Assembly (NCBI RefSeq): GCF_006517235.1
Contig: NZ_CP041188.1
Coordinates: 1 to 64,000 of the forward strand
From: Pseudarthrobacter sp. NIBRBAC000502772
GTDB lineage: Bacteria > Actinomycetota > Actinomycetes > Actinomycetales > Micrococcaceae
Length of the DNA stretch: 64,000 bases
Reading direction: 5' to 3'
Part shown: piece by piece, positions 46,621 to 55,556 of the stretch
Layout of the letters: every line of letters starts with the position of its first letter
Position numbering within the stretch: position 1 is the first letter of the stretch
Notes under the pieces: generated by a model
The model's input: the letters and a program-made list of their open reading frames with translations, nothing else
Told to the model about the DNA's origin: nothing
Database searches by the model: none
Made by a program: the position numbers and the translations under genes

Positions 46621-46705
46621 AAAAACTACCCAAAGGGGTAGTTTAAACCATCCAAAATTGGCGTATCCCCTGCCCGCCGGTGACAGGAGTATGGATACAA
46701 GCCCT
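46621..46705 (+). promoter_or_regulatory. RuMP leader module, copy 5 (orphan)
   Basis: Best dyad of the set: ACTACCC-AAAG-GGGTAGT at 46625-46642, perfect over 7 bp per arm, then TTTAAACCATCC, GGCGTATCCCCTGCCCG and GTATGGATA. It matches the gap leader over about 80 bp. No metabolic gene follows; the only frame downstream is the 49-codon ORF at 46826. Confidence 0.8.
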
Positions 46706-46825
46706 CCTTCGGGAAGGAAAGGAAATCTGACGCGACCGACCCACCTCGGGAGTAACGGGATGGTCCCGACCAGCACCCCGCTACCTTCCCGCCAGGTCAC
46801 TACCTAGCGAGAAAGACAGAGCGAG

Positions 46826-46975
46826 ATGACACGAGAAGAAGCCTACGCATGGTGCCCCTCGGATTCGTACGTGGAATTTTATGGCGGCCAATGGCTCGTA
46901 GTCCCCTTTGCGCCCGTCCAGCAGCCTGTCTTCTTCACGTGTCTTCCCGGCAATGGCTGGGTCACCCGCCATTGA
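46826..46975 (+). CDS. 49-residue hypothetical ORF behind orphan leader
   Basis: Starts MTREEAYAWCPSDSYVEFYGG and ends NGWVTRH; aromatic-rich with two Cys. The ribosome site is weak (GAGCGAG). Its place 120 bp behind a RuMP leader copy is the main reason to list it. Confidence 0.35.
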   Translation: MTREEAYAWCPSDSYVEFYGGQWLVVPFAPVQQPVFFTCLPGNGWVTRH

Positions 46976-47334
46976 TCGATTAGTCGACGAATCGCGACCT
47001 TGAGCGAATGTGATGAGGCCTCTGTGCCATCCGGCCAAGACATCCCATGGACGACGGACAACCGCTGTTGAATCGAGCCGATTGCTATGGCCAGAGACTC
47101 TGCAAGCCAGGGGACTCGCTCGGATGTGGCCCTCTTTTTCCCGGGTCTATCGCAGCCATTTCGACAACTTCAACTTCCACCCGGCGGCAACGATATCGAT
47201 ACGATCGTCGAAAGCCGCGTTATGGGCAATGTCCCGAATCTGGCTAGCACTACAGTCGCGTTTGATTTGAGCTGTATCGGCGGTTTAACCGGGCTATCGG
47301 CAGGGAGCCTGTTAATCGTTGGTGGTGAGTGTTG
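46976..47334. other. Gene-free stretch
   Basis: No supported gene or strong structure seen between the small ORF and the IS701 scrap. Confidence 0.35.
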
Positions 47335-47600
47335 ATAAGTCATCGCCCCCACCACCAGGACCGGCGAGCAACGGCGTGCGGATAAACTCATCACTTCCCT
47401 GCGCGCCAATGCCTGGCGAACCCGCGCAGTCGGGCCGGGCCGGGCCCAAGGGTGACCGCCGCTACTCCTGGGTGCGGACCCGCTGAAAGCGGAGAACACT
47501 GGCTGCTGGCCCGCCGGTCCCCGAAAGACCCGACCGATCTGGCGTACTACATCTGCCACAGCCCCAACCACGTCCTGGAACATTCAACCTGGCGACGGAA
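47335..47600 (+). pseudogene. IS701-family transposase fragment
   Basis: Frames read TGEQRRADKLITSLRANAW, DRRYSWVRTR and, after a shift, SGEHWLLARRSPKDPTDLAYYICHSPNHV, the conserved central part of IS701 transposases. Ends and catalytic residues beyond are missing. It marks the probable right edge of the island. Confidence 0.78.
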
Positions 47601-47768
47601 ACAAACATCGCGCGCGAAATTGTCATTGCAGGGCCCGCGGACACACCGCATAAACGAGACTGTTGTACTAGGCGCCATCACAGGCGCCAGCACGGTTGTC
47701 CGGCCTGCGGCCTGGTCACAATGGCCGCAGCGGAAAAGTCTTACCTCATCTCGTGAGATAATCGACCA

Positions 47769-49448
47769 GTGGCACGCGGCGATGGAAAACTTTCTCATGA
47801 TCTTCTCCCTGGCGAAAAGGGACCTCAGGACGCTTGTGGCGTTTTCGGGGTCTGGGCGCCAGGTGAAGAAGTAGCAAAACTCACCTATTACGGGCTGTAT
47901 GCATTGCAGCACCGCGGTCAGGAGTCGGCTGGTATAGCTACCAGTGACGGCAAGCGGATCAACGTCTACAAGGACATGGGCCTCGTATCCCAGGTCTTCG
48001 ACGAGACCACGCTGAACACCCTGACCGGGCACCTGGCGGTGGGACACTGCCGCTACTCCACCACCGGAGCCAGCCACTGGGCCAACGCCCAGCCCACCCT
48101 CGGCGCCACCAGCACCGGCACGGTTGCCCTGGCGCACAACGGCAACCTGACCAACACGGCCGAGCTCAACGCCATGATCATGGAACGCAACGGCGGCCAG
48201 CTCAGCGGCGAAATGAAGCAGGGCAACACCTCGGACACCGCCCTCGTCACGGCACTGCTCGAAGGCGAGGAGGGCAAAACCCTCGAACAAACCGCCATGG
48301 AGCTGCTGCCGAAGATCAAGGGCGGCTTCTGCTTCGTGTTTATGGACGAAGGCACCCTCTACGCCGCACGCGATACGTACGGCATCCGCCCGCTGGTCCT
48401 GGGCCGGCTGGAGCGCGGCTGGGTGGTTGCCTCCGAGCAGTCCGCCCTGGCCACCGTGGGCGCCAGCTTCATCCGCGAAATCGAGCCGGGCGAATTCATC
48501 GCCATCGACGAGGACGGCGTGCGTTCCAAGCGCTTCGCGGAGGCGACGCCGGCCGGCTGCGTTTTCGAATACGTTTACCTCGCGCGTCCGGACGCCGCCA
48601 TCGCGGGACGCTCCGTGTACGAGTCCCGCGTGGAGATGGGCCGCCAGCTGGCCCGCGAAAACACCCAGGACGCGGACATCGTCATCCCGGTCCCGGAGTC
48701 CGGCACCCCGGCCGCCGTGGGCTACGCCGAGGAATCCGGCATCCCGTTTGCGCACGGCTTCGTCAAGAACTCCTACGTTGGCCGCACGTTCATCCAACCC
48801 TCGCAGACCCTGCGCCAGCTGGGCATCCGGCTCAAGCTGAACGCCCTCGAGTCCGTGATCCGCGGCAAGCGCGTCGTGGTGGTGGATGACTCGATCGTCC
48901 GCGGCAACACCCAGCGCGCCATTGTCCGGATGCTCCGCGAGGCCGGCGCCGCGTCCGTCCACATCAAGATCTCGTCCCCGCCGGTCAAATGGCCGTGCTT
49001 CTATGGCATCGACTTCGCTTCCCGAGCGGAACTGATCGCCAACGGCGCCACCATCGAGGAAATCTCCCAGGCCATCGGCGCCGATTCCCTGGCGTACATC
49101 TCCGAAGACGGCATGATCAACGCCACCAGGCAGCCGCGCGAGCGCCTCTGCACCGCCTGCTTCACCGGCACGTACCCCATCGAGCTCCCGGGCGCGGACA
49201 AACTGGGCAAGAACCTGCTGGAGCGTACCGACCTCGGCGGTCTCACGCCGTCGCCCTCTGCCCTCCCCGGCGCAACGGTGGCGCTGGCCATCGACGCCGA
49301 GGAGGACCCGGCGGACAAGGCCGGCGCCACCGGCTGCGATCCGGGACCGGACGCCGAGTTCGAGAACCTGCTCACCGAAGAAGACCACGTGCCCGCGATC
49401 CACCACGTAGCCACCACCCCCGGCGCTGAAAAGAAAGAGTCCGTATGA
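47769..49448 (+). CDS. purF: Amidophosphoribosyltransferase
   Basis: 559 residues with GTG start. A 22-residue propeptide precedes the catalytic N-terminal Cys23 (ACGVFGVWAP) of the glutaminase domain; later come LQHRGQESAG, GHCRYSTTG and the PRPP site VVVDDSIVRGNT, with Cys ligands of an iron-sulfur cluster in CFYGIDF and LCTACFTG. It makes phosphoribosylamine, step 1 of purine synthesis. The gene overlaps purM by 4 bp. About 60 extra C-terminal residues are acidic. Confidence 0.95.
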   Translation: MARGDGKLSHDLLPGEKGPQDACGVFGVWAPGEEVAKLTYYGLYALQHRGQESAGIATSDGKRINVYKDMGLVSQVFDETTLNTLTGHLAVGHCRYSTTGASHWANAQPTLGATSTGTVALAHNGNLTNTAELNAMIMERNGGQLSGEMKQGNTSDTALVTALLEGEEGKTLEQTAMELLPKIKGGFCFVFMDEGTLYAARDTYGIRPLVLGRLERGWVVASEQSALATVGASFIREIEPGEFIAIDEDGVRSKRFAEATPAGCVFEYVYLARPDAAIAGRSVYESRVEMGRQLARENTQDADIVIPVPESGTPAAVGYAEESGIPFAHGFVKNSYVGRTFIQPSQTLRQLGIRLKLNALESVIRGKRVVVVDDSIVRGNTQRAIVRMLREAGAASVHIKISSPPVKWPCFYGIDFASRAELIANGATIEEISQAIGADSLAYISEDGMINATRQPRERLCTACFTGTYPIELPGADKLGKNLLERTDLGGLTPSPSALPGATVALAIDAEEDPADKAGATGCDPGPDAEFENLLTEEDHVPAIHHVATTPGAEKKESV

Positions 49449-50614
49449 CTTCCGCAACCCCCGCCGCCGGCAACAGCCCACTGAGCCCCGCAGGCATCAC
49501 GTACGCCTCCGCCGGTGTTGACGTTGAAGCCGGCGACCGTGCCGTGGAGCTGATGAAGGGTGCCGTGAAGGCCACCCACAATTCCTCCGTCATCGGCGGA
49601 GTGGGCGGGTTCGCCGGCCTGTACGACGTCTCGCGCCTGCTGACCTTCAAGCGCCCGCTGCTGGCCACGTCCACCGACGGCGTGGGCACCAAGGTTGCCA
49701 TTGCCCAGGCCATGGACATCCACGACACCATCGGCTTTGACCTGGTGGGCATGGTGGTTGACGACATCGTCGTAGTGGGCGCCGAGCCGCTCTTTATGAC
49801 CGATTACATCGCCTGCGGCAAGGTTGTCCCGGAACGCATCGCGGACATCGTCCGTGGCATCGCCGCGGCCTGCTCCGTCGCCGGCACCGCCCTGGTGGGC
49901 GGCGAAACCGCCGAGCACCCCGGCCTCCTGGGCGAGCACGAATACGATGTTGCCGGCGCCGCCACCGGTGTTGTCGAGGCCTCCGACCTGCTGGGCCCGG
50001 ACCGCGTCCGCGCCGGCGACGTTGTGATCGGCATGGCCTCCTCCGGCCTGCACTCCAACGGCTACTCCCTGGTCCGCCGCGTCATCAACCACGCCGGCTG
50101 GGCACTGGACCGCCAGGTCTCCGAACTCGGCCGCACGCTGGGCGAGGAACTGCTGGAACCCACCCGCGTCTACGCTGCAGACTGCTTGGACCTTGCCCGC
50201 GCCTTCCCGGTCAGCGGCTCCGCCGGGGGTGCAGCCGTGCACGGCTTCAGCCACGTCACCGGCGGCGGCCTGGCCGCCAACCTGGCCCGCGTGCTGCCGC
50301 AGGGCCTCGTGGCCACCGTGGACCGTGCCACCTGGGAGCTTCCGGCCATCTTCAAGCTGGTCTCCGAGCTGGGCAACGTCCCGCTGGCCGACCTCGAGCG
50401 CACGCTGAACCTCGGCGTGGGCATGGTGGCCATAGTGTCCGCCGAAGCCGCCGACGCCGCCGTGGCCCGCCTCAACGACCGCGGCGTCCCGTCCTGGATC
50501 ATGGGCACCGTCACCGCGGACTCGGACTCCATCCTCAAGACCGGTCCGGACTACGTCCAGGGTGCCAAGGGTGTTGACGGCGGCGCCGTCCGCCTGGTCA
50601 ACGCCTACGCCTAA
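49445..50614 (+). CDS. purM: Phosphoribosylformylglycinamidine cyclo-ligase
   Basis: 389 residues. ITYASAGVDVEAGDRAVELM, STDGVGTKVAIAQ, GGETAEHPGLL, SSGLHSNGYSLVR and HVTGGGLAANLARVLP are the AIR synthetase signatures for ATP and FGAM binding. It overlaps purF (ATGA), forming a two-gene operon ended by a strong hairpin. Confidence 0.95.
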   Translation: MTSATPAAGNSPLSPAGITYASAGVDVEAGDRAVELMKGAVKATHNSSVIGGVGGFAGLYDVSRLLTFKRPLLATSTDGVGTKVAIAQAMDIHDTIGFDLVGMVVDDIVVVGAEPLFMTDYIACGKVVPERIADIVRGIAAACSVAGTALVGGETAEHPGLLGEHEYDVAGAATGVVEASDLLGPDRVRAGDVVIGMASSGLHSNGYSLVRRVINHAGWALDRQVSELGRTLGEELLEPTRVYAADCLDLARAFPVSGSAGGAAVHGFSHVTGGGLAANLARVLPQGLVATVDRATWELPAIFKLVSELGNVPLADLERTLNLGVGMVAIVSAEAADAAVARLNDRGVPSWIMGTVTADSDSILKTGPDYVQGAKGVDGGAVRLVNAYA

Positions 50615-50628
50615 AGTCCGTCCTCGAG

Positions 50629-50662
50629 TGCCCCGCAACCGCCAACCGGCGGCTGCGGGGCA
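50629..50662. terminator. Bidirectional terminator between purM and VOC gene
   Basis: TGCCCCGCA-CCGCC pairs with GGCGG-TGCGGGGCA around a 4-base loop, located between two convergent genes only 55 bp apart. Confidence 0.7.
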
Positions 50663-50669
50663 TCCGCGT

Positions 50670-51449
50670 TTAAACCTCCAGCAGGCTGAACTCACCGCCC
50701 TGCGGGTCCCGGAGGGTGGCCGTGGCGCCGGGCGTATCGTCGTCGTCCGGTTCCGGCGCGATCAGCACTTCCGCCCCCGCAGCCACGGCCTTCCGCACAG
50801 CCTCGGCCACGTCGGTGACGCCGAAGTAGATCTGCCACCTGGCAGGCGCCTCGGCAGCGACTATCCCGGCCACCTCCGCGCCGTTCACCATCAGCGTGCT
50901 GTACGTCCCGCCGTCGTCCTGGGGATACTCGGTCACGTCGTGGCCGAACAGCTGCTGGAAGAACCCGACGGCGGCCCGCGGCTCGGGCGTCAGCAGCTCT
51001 GTCCAGGACAGCGCACCGGCCTCGTTGTACCGGCCGGAGCCCGTGTGCGTTCCGGGCTGCCACACGCCGGTGGTCCCGCCGCCGGGAGGATCCACAAACA
51101 CCATCACGCCGGTGTCCGCCACTTCCTCAGGGCCGAACTGCACTGCGCCGCCGGCGTGGGGAACTTCCTCTGCCAGCGCACCGGCGTCCTCGGCCGCGAA
51201 GTAGATGTTCCATTGGGCGTGCGTGCCGAGAGATTCCTGGTGCGGGTTCTGCGGCGCCACCACGGCCACCAGGTCCTCGCCCACGAACGCCTGGGCATAG
51301 CTGCGGCCATCGGGCGTGGGCTGGTCCTTGAAGCTCCACCCGAACACCGCCGCGTAGAAGGCCTTGGCTGCCTCCACGTCCCGGGTCTGGACGTCAGCCC
51401 AGCACGGTTCACCGTAGCGGTAGCTGGGGGATGAGGAGTTTCCTGGCAT
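50670..51449 (-). CDS. VOC-family (glyoxalase-like) two-domain protein
   Basis: 259 residues from ATG 51449 (AAAGGA site). Two vicinal-oxygen-chelate modules: the first begins PCWADVQTRDVEAAKAFYAAVFGW, the second LSWTELLTPEPRAAVGFFQQLFGHDV; both end with a DPQG or DPPGG strand. Members bind metal or small ligands; substrate unknown. Confidence 0.85.
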   Translation of the reverse strand: MPGNSSSPSYRYGEPCWADVQTRDVEAAKAFYAAVFGWSFKDQPTPDGRSYAQAFVGEDLVAVVAPQNPHQESLGTHAQWNIYFAAEDAGALAEEVPHAGGAVQFGPEEVADTGVMVFVDPPGGGTTGVWQPGTHTGSGRYNEAGALSWTELLTPEPRAAVGFFQQLFGHDVTEYPQDDGGTYSTLMVNGAEVAGIVAAEAPARWQIYFGVTDVAEAVRKAVAAGAEVLIAPEPDDDDTPGATATLRDPQGGEFSLLEV

Positions 51450-51502
51450 GGGGGTCCTTTCGCGGGCGGCACACGCATCAACGCCTCCAGTCAACACCAA
51501 AA

Positions 51503-51541
51503 AGCCCGCCGCCGGCACCGGGTTCCGGAGCAGGCAACGGG
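51503..51541 (-). terminator. Intrinsic terminator after DUF3073 gene
   Basis: On the transcribed strand GCCCG and inner CCGG pairs form a stem whose closing GGCGGCGGGC is followed by TTTTT. It should end the DUF3073 transcript before the VOC gene. Confidence 0.55.
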
Positions 51542-51678
51542 CCTGATAACTGAGGCCAGCACCGCGGGTCCGCTGGGATCCGGGGTGCTGAAAAGAAGCG
51601 CTGTACTAACGAACGGTGTCCGAACGTACTGCAGCGTCGCGGGGCCGGGCGCCTTGCGGCGGGGCCGGCGTGCAACAA

Positions 51679-51912
51679 CTAGCCGATCCGACGGGTGTGT
51701 ACCTCGTCGTCGTCTTCTTCCAAATCGTCCGCGTACTTATCCACATAAGCCGAATAGTCCGGTTCAACCGGGTCATTCGCGAAATGGCTCGTGGCACGAC
51801 CTTCAGGACCTTTGAGCTCTCGCTGAAGGGCCGAATAGTCAGTGTTCGGGGAATAGTACTTAATATCCCGAGCCTGCTTGGTAGCTTTTGCCTTTTGACG
51901 GCCGCGCCCCAT
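51679..51912 (-). CDS. DUF3073 family protein
   Basis: 77 residues: MGRGRQKAKATKQARDIKYYSPNTDYSALQREL followed by an acidic DDLEEDDDE tail. This small basic-then-acidic protein is near-universal beside purM in actinobacteria. The frame extends upstream but the family starts at this ATG. Function unknown. Confidence 0.85.
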   Translation of the reverse strand: MGRGRQKAKATKQARDIKYYSPNTDYSALQRELKGPEGRATSHFANDPVEPDYSAYVDKYADDLEEDDDEVHTRRIG

Positions 51913-52187
51913 GGCGTGACCCCCTTTTGTACTCGGACCGGAGGTGGTCACCTTGGCTATCGGTGAGGCCCCGGAATGTTTGGTCAATTTGTCGTAACAC
52001 CTAGATTACATGCTTTCCGCGCACGGTGCGCCCCGGCCCGTGCGCGCGGACGCCATGTCGGGTACCCTTACCGCCGCGACGCGCACGGTTCCCGGCTTTT
52101 TTGTTGGATAGAGTCTCTTCATCAGCTGCCGATCCGGGTGCCCGGAGAATCCAGCATCCCGAGGCTAAACCCAGGAGGGGTATCCGG

Positions 52188-52829
52188 ATGGACAACCAGG
52201 AACCGCGCCCCGTCCCGCCCAAACCTGCCGCTCCGCCCACCGCCGGATTGCCTCACGTGGCTGTTCCGGCAACTGCGGTGGAGCCCCCGGCACGGAAGCC
52301 GCGGCGGGTCGCATCTACGCTCCTGAAGACTGTCTTCGTGGTGGTTCTGCTCGGTGTGGTGGGAGGCCTGGTGTGGCTCGCCGCGTGGCTGGATTCCGTG
52401 GCACCGGAAACGACCGGCGACGGCGGCTCCGTGGTCGTGGAAACCACTCCCACTCCCCTGGCCACCCCGCTCCCCCTCCCCCGTGAGGGTGTGGAGCCGC
52501 CGGACTACCGGCTGGGCGACTGCTTCAAGGATTTTGACCCCGAGGCTTTGCGGTCAACGGTGGTGGCCTGCGATACCGGCCACTCAGCCCAGCTTGTGGC
52601 TGTCTTCCGCTACCCCGCCGTTGGCTCCTATCCGGGCCGGGAGGCCCTGGCCGCCAAGGCCCTGGAGGCCTGCCAGGCGGCGAAGCTGGGACCGGCAGCG
52701 AACGAGTACACGCTGAACTTCCAGCGGGCCTACCCCAGCAGCACCAGTTGGGAATCAGGCGACCGGCGTGTGGACTGCTATGTCACGGCCGACGGCGGGA
52801 ATGTCATCAACGCCAGCGCGCTGCCCTAA
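52188..52829 (+). CDS. Septum-formation domain membrane protein
   Basis: 213 residues. A Pro-rich cytoplasmic N-terminus (residues 1-45) leads to one membrane segment (LLKTVFVVVLLGVVGGLVWLAAWL) and an outside domain with RLGDCFKDFDPE, VVACDTGHSAQLVAVFRYP and ALEACQAAKL, the pattern of the septum-formation (PF13845-type) domain with two disulfide Cys pairs. Start ATG follows AGGAGG. Confidence 0.75.
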   Translation: MDNQEPRPVPPKPAAPPTAGLPHVAVPATAVEPPARKPRRVASTLLKTVFVVVLLGVVGGLVWLAAWLDSVAPETTGDGGSVVVETTPTPLATPLPLPREGVEPPDYRLGDCFKDFDPEALRSTVVACDTGHSAQLVAVFRYPAVGSYPGREALAAKALEACQAAKLGPAANEYTLNFQRAYPSSTSWESGDRRVDCYVTADGGNVINASALP

Positions 52830-52927
52830 CAGACCGCATTACCCGCGAACGGATAGAGAGCCTACGGCTTCATTGCGTTCGGCGGTCCGCTGGGTTGACC
52901 TTCGGGCTGGGGGTTTAGACTCGGGGC

Positions 52928-53461
52928 ATGTCAGCTCTTTGGGGGACGCAGACTCAGCGCACACGGGTCCTGTTCGTTTCGGCCGCACTGGTGGTGTCGC
53001 TGACGGGCTGTGAGTACGGTGGCCCGACTGTAGGTGCAGCCGGCTCCTCGTCCCAAGGCGCAACGGCGCAGCCCCGGTCAACGGGCGTTACTTTGGCGCC
53101 GAACAGCGACCCGCGGGCTTCATCGTTCAAAGACATGAGTGACTGGTCATCGCAGCAGCTGAAACCGGCGCTGCCCGGCCAAGTGGCGGGCAGCGCCAGT
53201 TCGAATTCAACCACCGGCTACGGGATGACGGCCAAGCCCGGCAATTACGAACTGCACTTCCTGTGCGAAGGACCCGCCGACGTCGAGATGTCAGTGGCGA
53301 GCTGGGCAGGCGCCGCCGTTCTTGAACCAGTCCGGGTCGCCTGCGACGGCGGGGTGTTCGCGGCGCAAGTGAAGCTGGACACCGACGGTGCAGACTTCAC
53401 CATGAATCCCGGCAGCGGCCCAGACGGACGCTATGCCTTCAGGCTCGTCCCCGCGTCGTAG
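52928..53461 (+). CDS. Putative lipoprotein
   Basis: 177 residues. A type II signal (RVLFVSAALVVSLTGC) puts the lipidated Cys at 28. The rest is Ser/Thr/Ala-rich and beta-like (YELHFLCEGPADVEMSVASW). Two Cys in the body may pair. No known domain. Confidence 0.75.
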   Translation: MSALWGTQTQRTRVLFVSAALVVSLTGCEYGGPTVGAAGSSSQGATAQPRSTGVTLAPNSDPRASSFKDMSDWSSQQLKPALPGQVAGSASSNSTTGYGMTAKPGNYELHFLCEGPADVEMSVASWAGAAVLEPVRVACDGGVFAAQVKLDTDGADFTMNPGSGPDGRYAFRLVPAS

Positions 53462-53529
53462 CGGCGTGGAGGAGATTGAGCGCAGCGCTCACGACGGCGA
53501 GCGCTTCGTGACGCGGCTAGCCTGATCGG

Positions 53530-54216
53530 ATGAAGAAGCTTGCTGTCGTCACCGGCGCCAACCGAGGGTTGGGCCTGTCCCTCGTGAATGAGTTCTCGGA
53601 GGGCGGCTGGAGCGTCATCGCCCTCACGCGTTCACTGGAGCCAGACGCCCCAGCCGCTCCGTCCGACGTCGTAACCGTGCGGCACGATGTTCGATCCAAC
53701 GATGCCTCAGAGCTTCTGGACGGCCTGGACGGCCGCCCCGTCGATTTGCTGATCAACAACGCGGCCCAAGGAGCGGCCCATGGTGAGCTGGGATCGATTC
53801 CAGCCGATGGAGTCTTGAACGCGGTCGACGTAAACGCCGCGGGTCCGTTGCGACTGGTGCAGTTCCTGTTGCCAAACCTGCTGGCGGCGCCTGACCCGAT
53901 CGTCATCAACATGACCTCACGTCTGGGCTCCCTTGCCGCCCAGGCCAGCGGTACCTTCGCGGACCTATCAACAAGTTATGCCTACAAGATCTCCAAGGCG
54001 GCGCAGAACATGCTGACCATCGCGTTGGCTCAGGACCTTCAGGGGCGCGTCCGTTGCTGGGCAGTGCACCCGGGCAAACTGGCGACCGACATGGGACAGG
54101 CTGACGCGTCCAAGGATCCCCGCGCAGCTGCCGCGCAACTGCGAGAGCTCGTCGACTCCGGCGACAGCACCTCGCCCCGGTTCTGCTCACTCGGGGAACC
54201 GGACCTCCCTTGGTAG
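53530..54216 (+). CDS. Short-chain dehydrogenase/reductase
   Basis: 228 residues. Cofactor loop TGANRGLGLSLVNEF, DLLINNAA, a Ser-containing strand VINMTSRLGSLA and the YKISK catalytic Tyr and Lys. The basic residue after the first strand end suggests NADP, but this is weak. Substrate unknown. Confidence 0.85.
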   Translation: MKKLAVVTGANRGLGLSLVNEFSEGGWSVIALTRSLEPDAPAAPSDVVTVRHDVRSNDASELLDGLDGRPVDLLINNAAQGAAHGELGSIPADGVLNAVDVNAAGPLRLVQFLLPNLLAAPDPIVINMTSRLGSLAAQASGTFADLSTSYAYKISKAAQNMLTIALAQDLQGRVRCWAVHPGKLATDMGQADASKDPRAAAAQLRELVDSGDSTSPRFCSLGEPDLPW

Positions 54217-54229
54217 CTAAAGTAGGCGG

Positions 54230-54685
54230 ATGCTCCTGATTCGACAGGCAAACACCGCTGATACGCCCAGCCTCATCCGTCTGCGGGCCACGTGGGTTGC
54301 AGAGCAAATAGGGGAATCGACCGAGGATCCGGACTTCGAGAGTGACTACCGAGCCTGGCAGGAAAATAACGCGCGCACCATGTTCGTCGCAGATCTGGAC
54401 GGCACGCTTATCGGAATGCTGAATCTCATGGTCTTTGACCGGATGCCTAAACCCGGCAGGAAGTCGACCTGCTGGGTGTATCTCGGGAACGCATTCGTCG
54501 CTGCCGACTATCGCAACTGCGGAGTGGGAGGCCAGCTATTGGAGGCGGCGATTCAATTCTCACAGAGCATCAAGGCAGCCCGGATCGTCCTCTCCCCCTC
54601 TGCCGAATCAAAGACCTTCTATGCCAGGTACGGGTTTGCTCCTGCCGAGGAACTGCTCGTCAAACGCTTCGGGTACGAGAGTTAG
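54230..54685 (+). CDS. GNAT family N-acetyltransferase
   Basis: 151 residues. VYLGNAFVAADYRNCGVGGQLLEAAIQFS is the acetyl-CoA motif A, and KTFYARYGFAPAEELLVKRF the motif B end. It follows the SDR gene by 13 bp and may be co-transcribed. Confidence 0.85.
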   Translation: MLLIRQANTADTPSLIRLRATWVAEQIGESTEDPDFESDYRAWQENNARTMFVADLDGTLIGMLNLMVFDRMPKPGRKSTCWVYLGNAFVAADYRNCGVGGQLLEAAIQFSQSIKAARIVLSPSAESKTFYARYGFAPAEELLVKRFGYES

Positions 54686-54687
54686 GA

Positions 54688-54707
54688 CGCCACTACTGGC
54701 AGTGGCG
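54688..54707 (+). terminator. Hairpin after GNAT gene
   Basis: CGCCACT-ACTGGC-AGTGGCG, starting three bases after the stop codon; convergent with the DUF1990 gene. Confidence 0.5.
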
Positions 54708-54828
54708 GCCGGACGTTAACTGTGGCATTTCCAGCACCCCCATACTGTTGTTCCCACGAGACTGCTGTGGCGCGAGATGAGTCTACGACCGAAACGGTCA
54801 CCCTTACGGGCAACTAGTTTCGCCCAAC

Positions 54829-55302
54829 TCATAGGAGAGCCCGCAGGTATCGCCTCCGCACGATTCGCTGCGCCACCAGGAGGATCGGGTAGAGCACTCG
54901 CCAGGGTTGCTGAACGGCCGCCCGGGTCAGGGAGCGGATGGTGAGGTGCACGACGTCGCCATGACGGTGGACGATGAACGCATCTTCACGGTTGACAGGA
55001 TGGCCTGGCATGGTCCGGTATGAGAACCCGCTTCGGCCGGGTTCCTGCACAACAGCCACCACTTCGACCGGCTCTAGAATAGTGAGGCCGAACGTGCGCG
55101 CTGTAACGACTACACGGTCGCCTGGCGACACCGGGCTCGTGGTGTCCACATCAAAACCACTCGCGGTTTTTACCTTCCAACGGAGCACCTCTGATGCAGC
55201 GCGCTGCCAAACAAGGTCGCCGCTTCCTACTATGGCGGTGACTTCTGACCGACGGTATTTGCGATCACTGGGAGGCCACGGCCGTAAGTCCGGGCTGGTC
55301 AC
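54829..55302 (-). CDS. DUF1990-like protein
   Basis: 157 residues. YRRSEVTAIVGSGDLVWQRAASEVLRWKVKTASGF, GDRVVVTARTFG, GFSYRTMPGHPVNREDAFIVHR and a basic C-terminal tail match the DUF1990 pattern (lipid- or ligand-binding-like fold). It overlaps the small membrane gene by 4 bp. Confidence 0.75.
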   Translation of the reverse strand: MTSPDLRPWPPSDRKYRRSEVTAIVGSGDLVWQRAASEVLRWKVKTASGFDVDTTSPVSPGDRVVVTARTFGLTILEPVEVVAVVQEPGRSGFSYRTMPGHPVNREDAFIVHRHGDVVHLTIRSLTRAAVQQPWRVLYPILLVAQRIVRRRYLRALL

Positions 55303-55442
55303 ACGGAGCCGTCGGGTCGGGTTGCGTCAGCCTTCTCGGCCTTTCGGGCAGCAATGATTCCGTCCCGCGTCGCCGCCCGGATGACCCCATAGAGGACGTA
55401 AAAGAAAATGGCCGCAAAAACGGCCGGAAGGACAATATCCAT
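55299..55442 (-). CDS. Small single-TM protein (DUF6019-like)
   Basis: 47 residues: MDIVLPAVFAAIFFYVLYGVIRAATRDGIIAARK with an acidic end. A GGGGGAGAG ribosome site precedes ATG 55442. The sequence is typical of small actinobacterial membrane proteins. It is coupled to the DUF1990 gene. Confidence 0.65.
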   Translation of the reverse strand: MDIVLPAVFAAIFFYVLYGVIRAATRDGIIAARKAEKADATRPDGSV

Positions 55443-55556
55443 GTGTTGCTCTCCCCCAAGAAGTTTTGCAGTCCCGTTCGGACGTTGAAAGCCTACGTCA
55501 GGTGGCCACCATGTTGTTTGCGGCAATAGGCGCCGCCCTAGGGCAGAGTGAGGGAT

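Noticed and set aside
47547..50695. Long antisense frames opposite purF and purM (over 500 codons each)
   Set aside because: Both are shadows of conserved purine genes; no ribosome sites or motifs.
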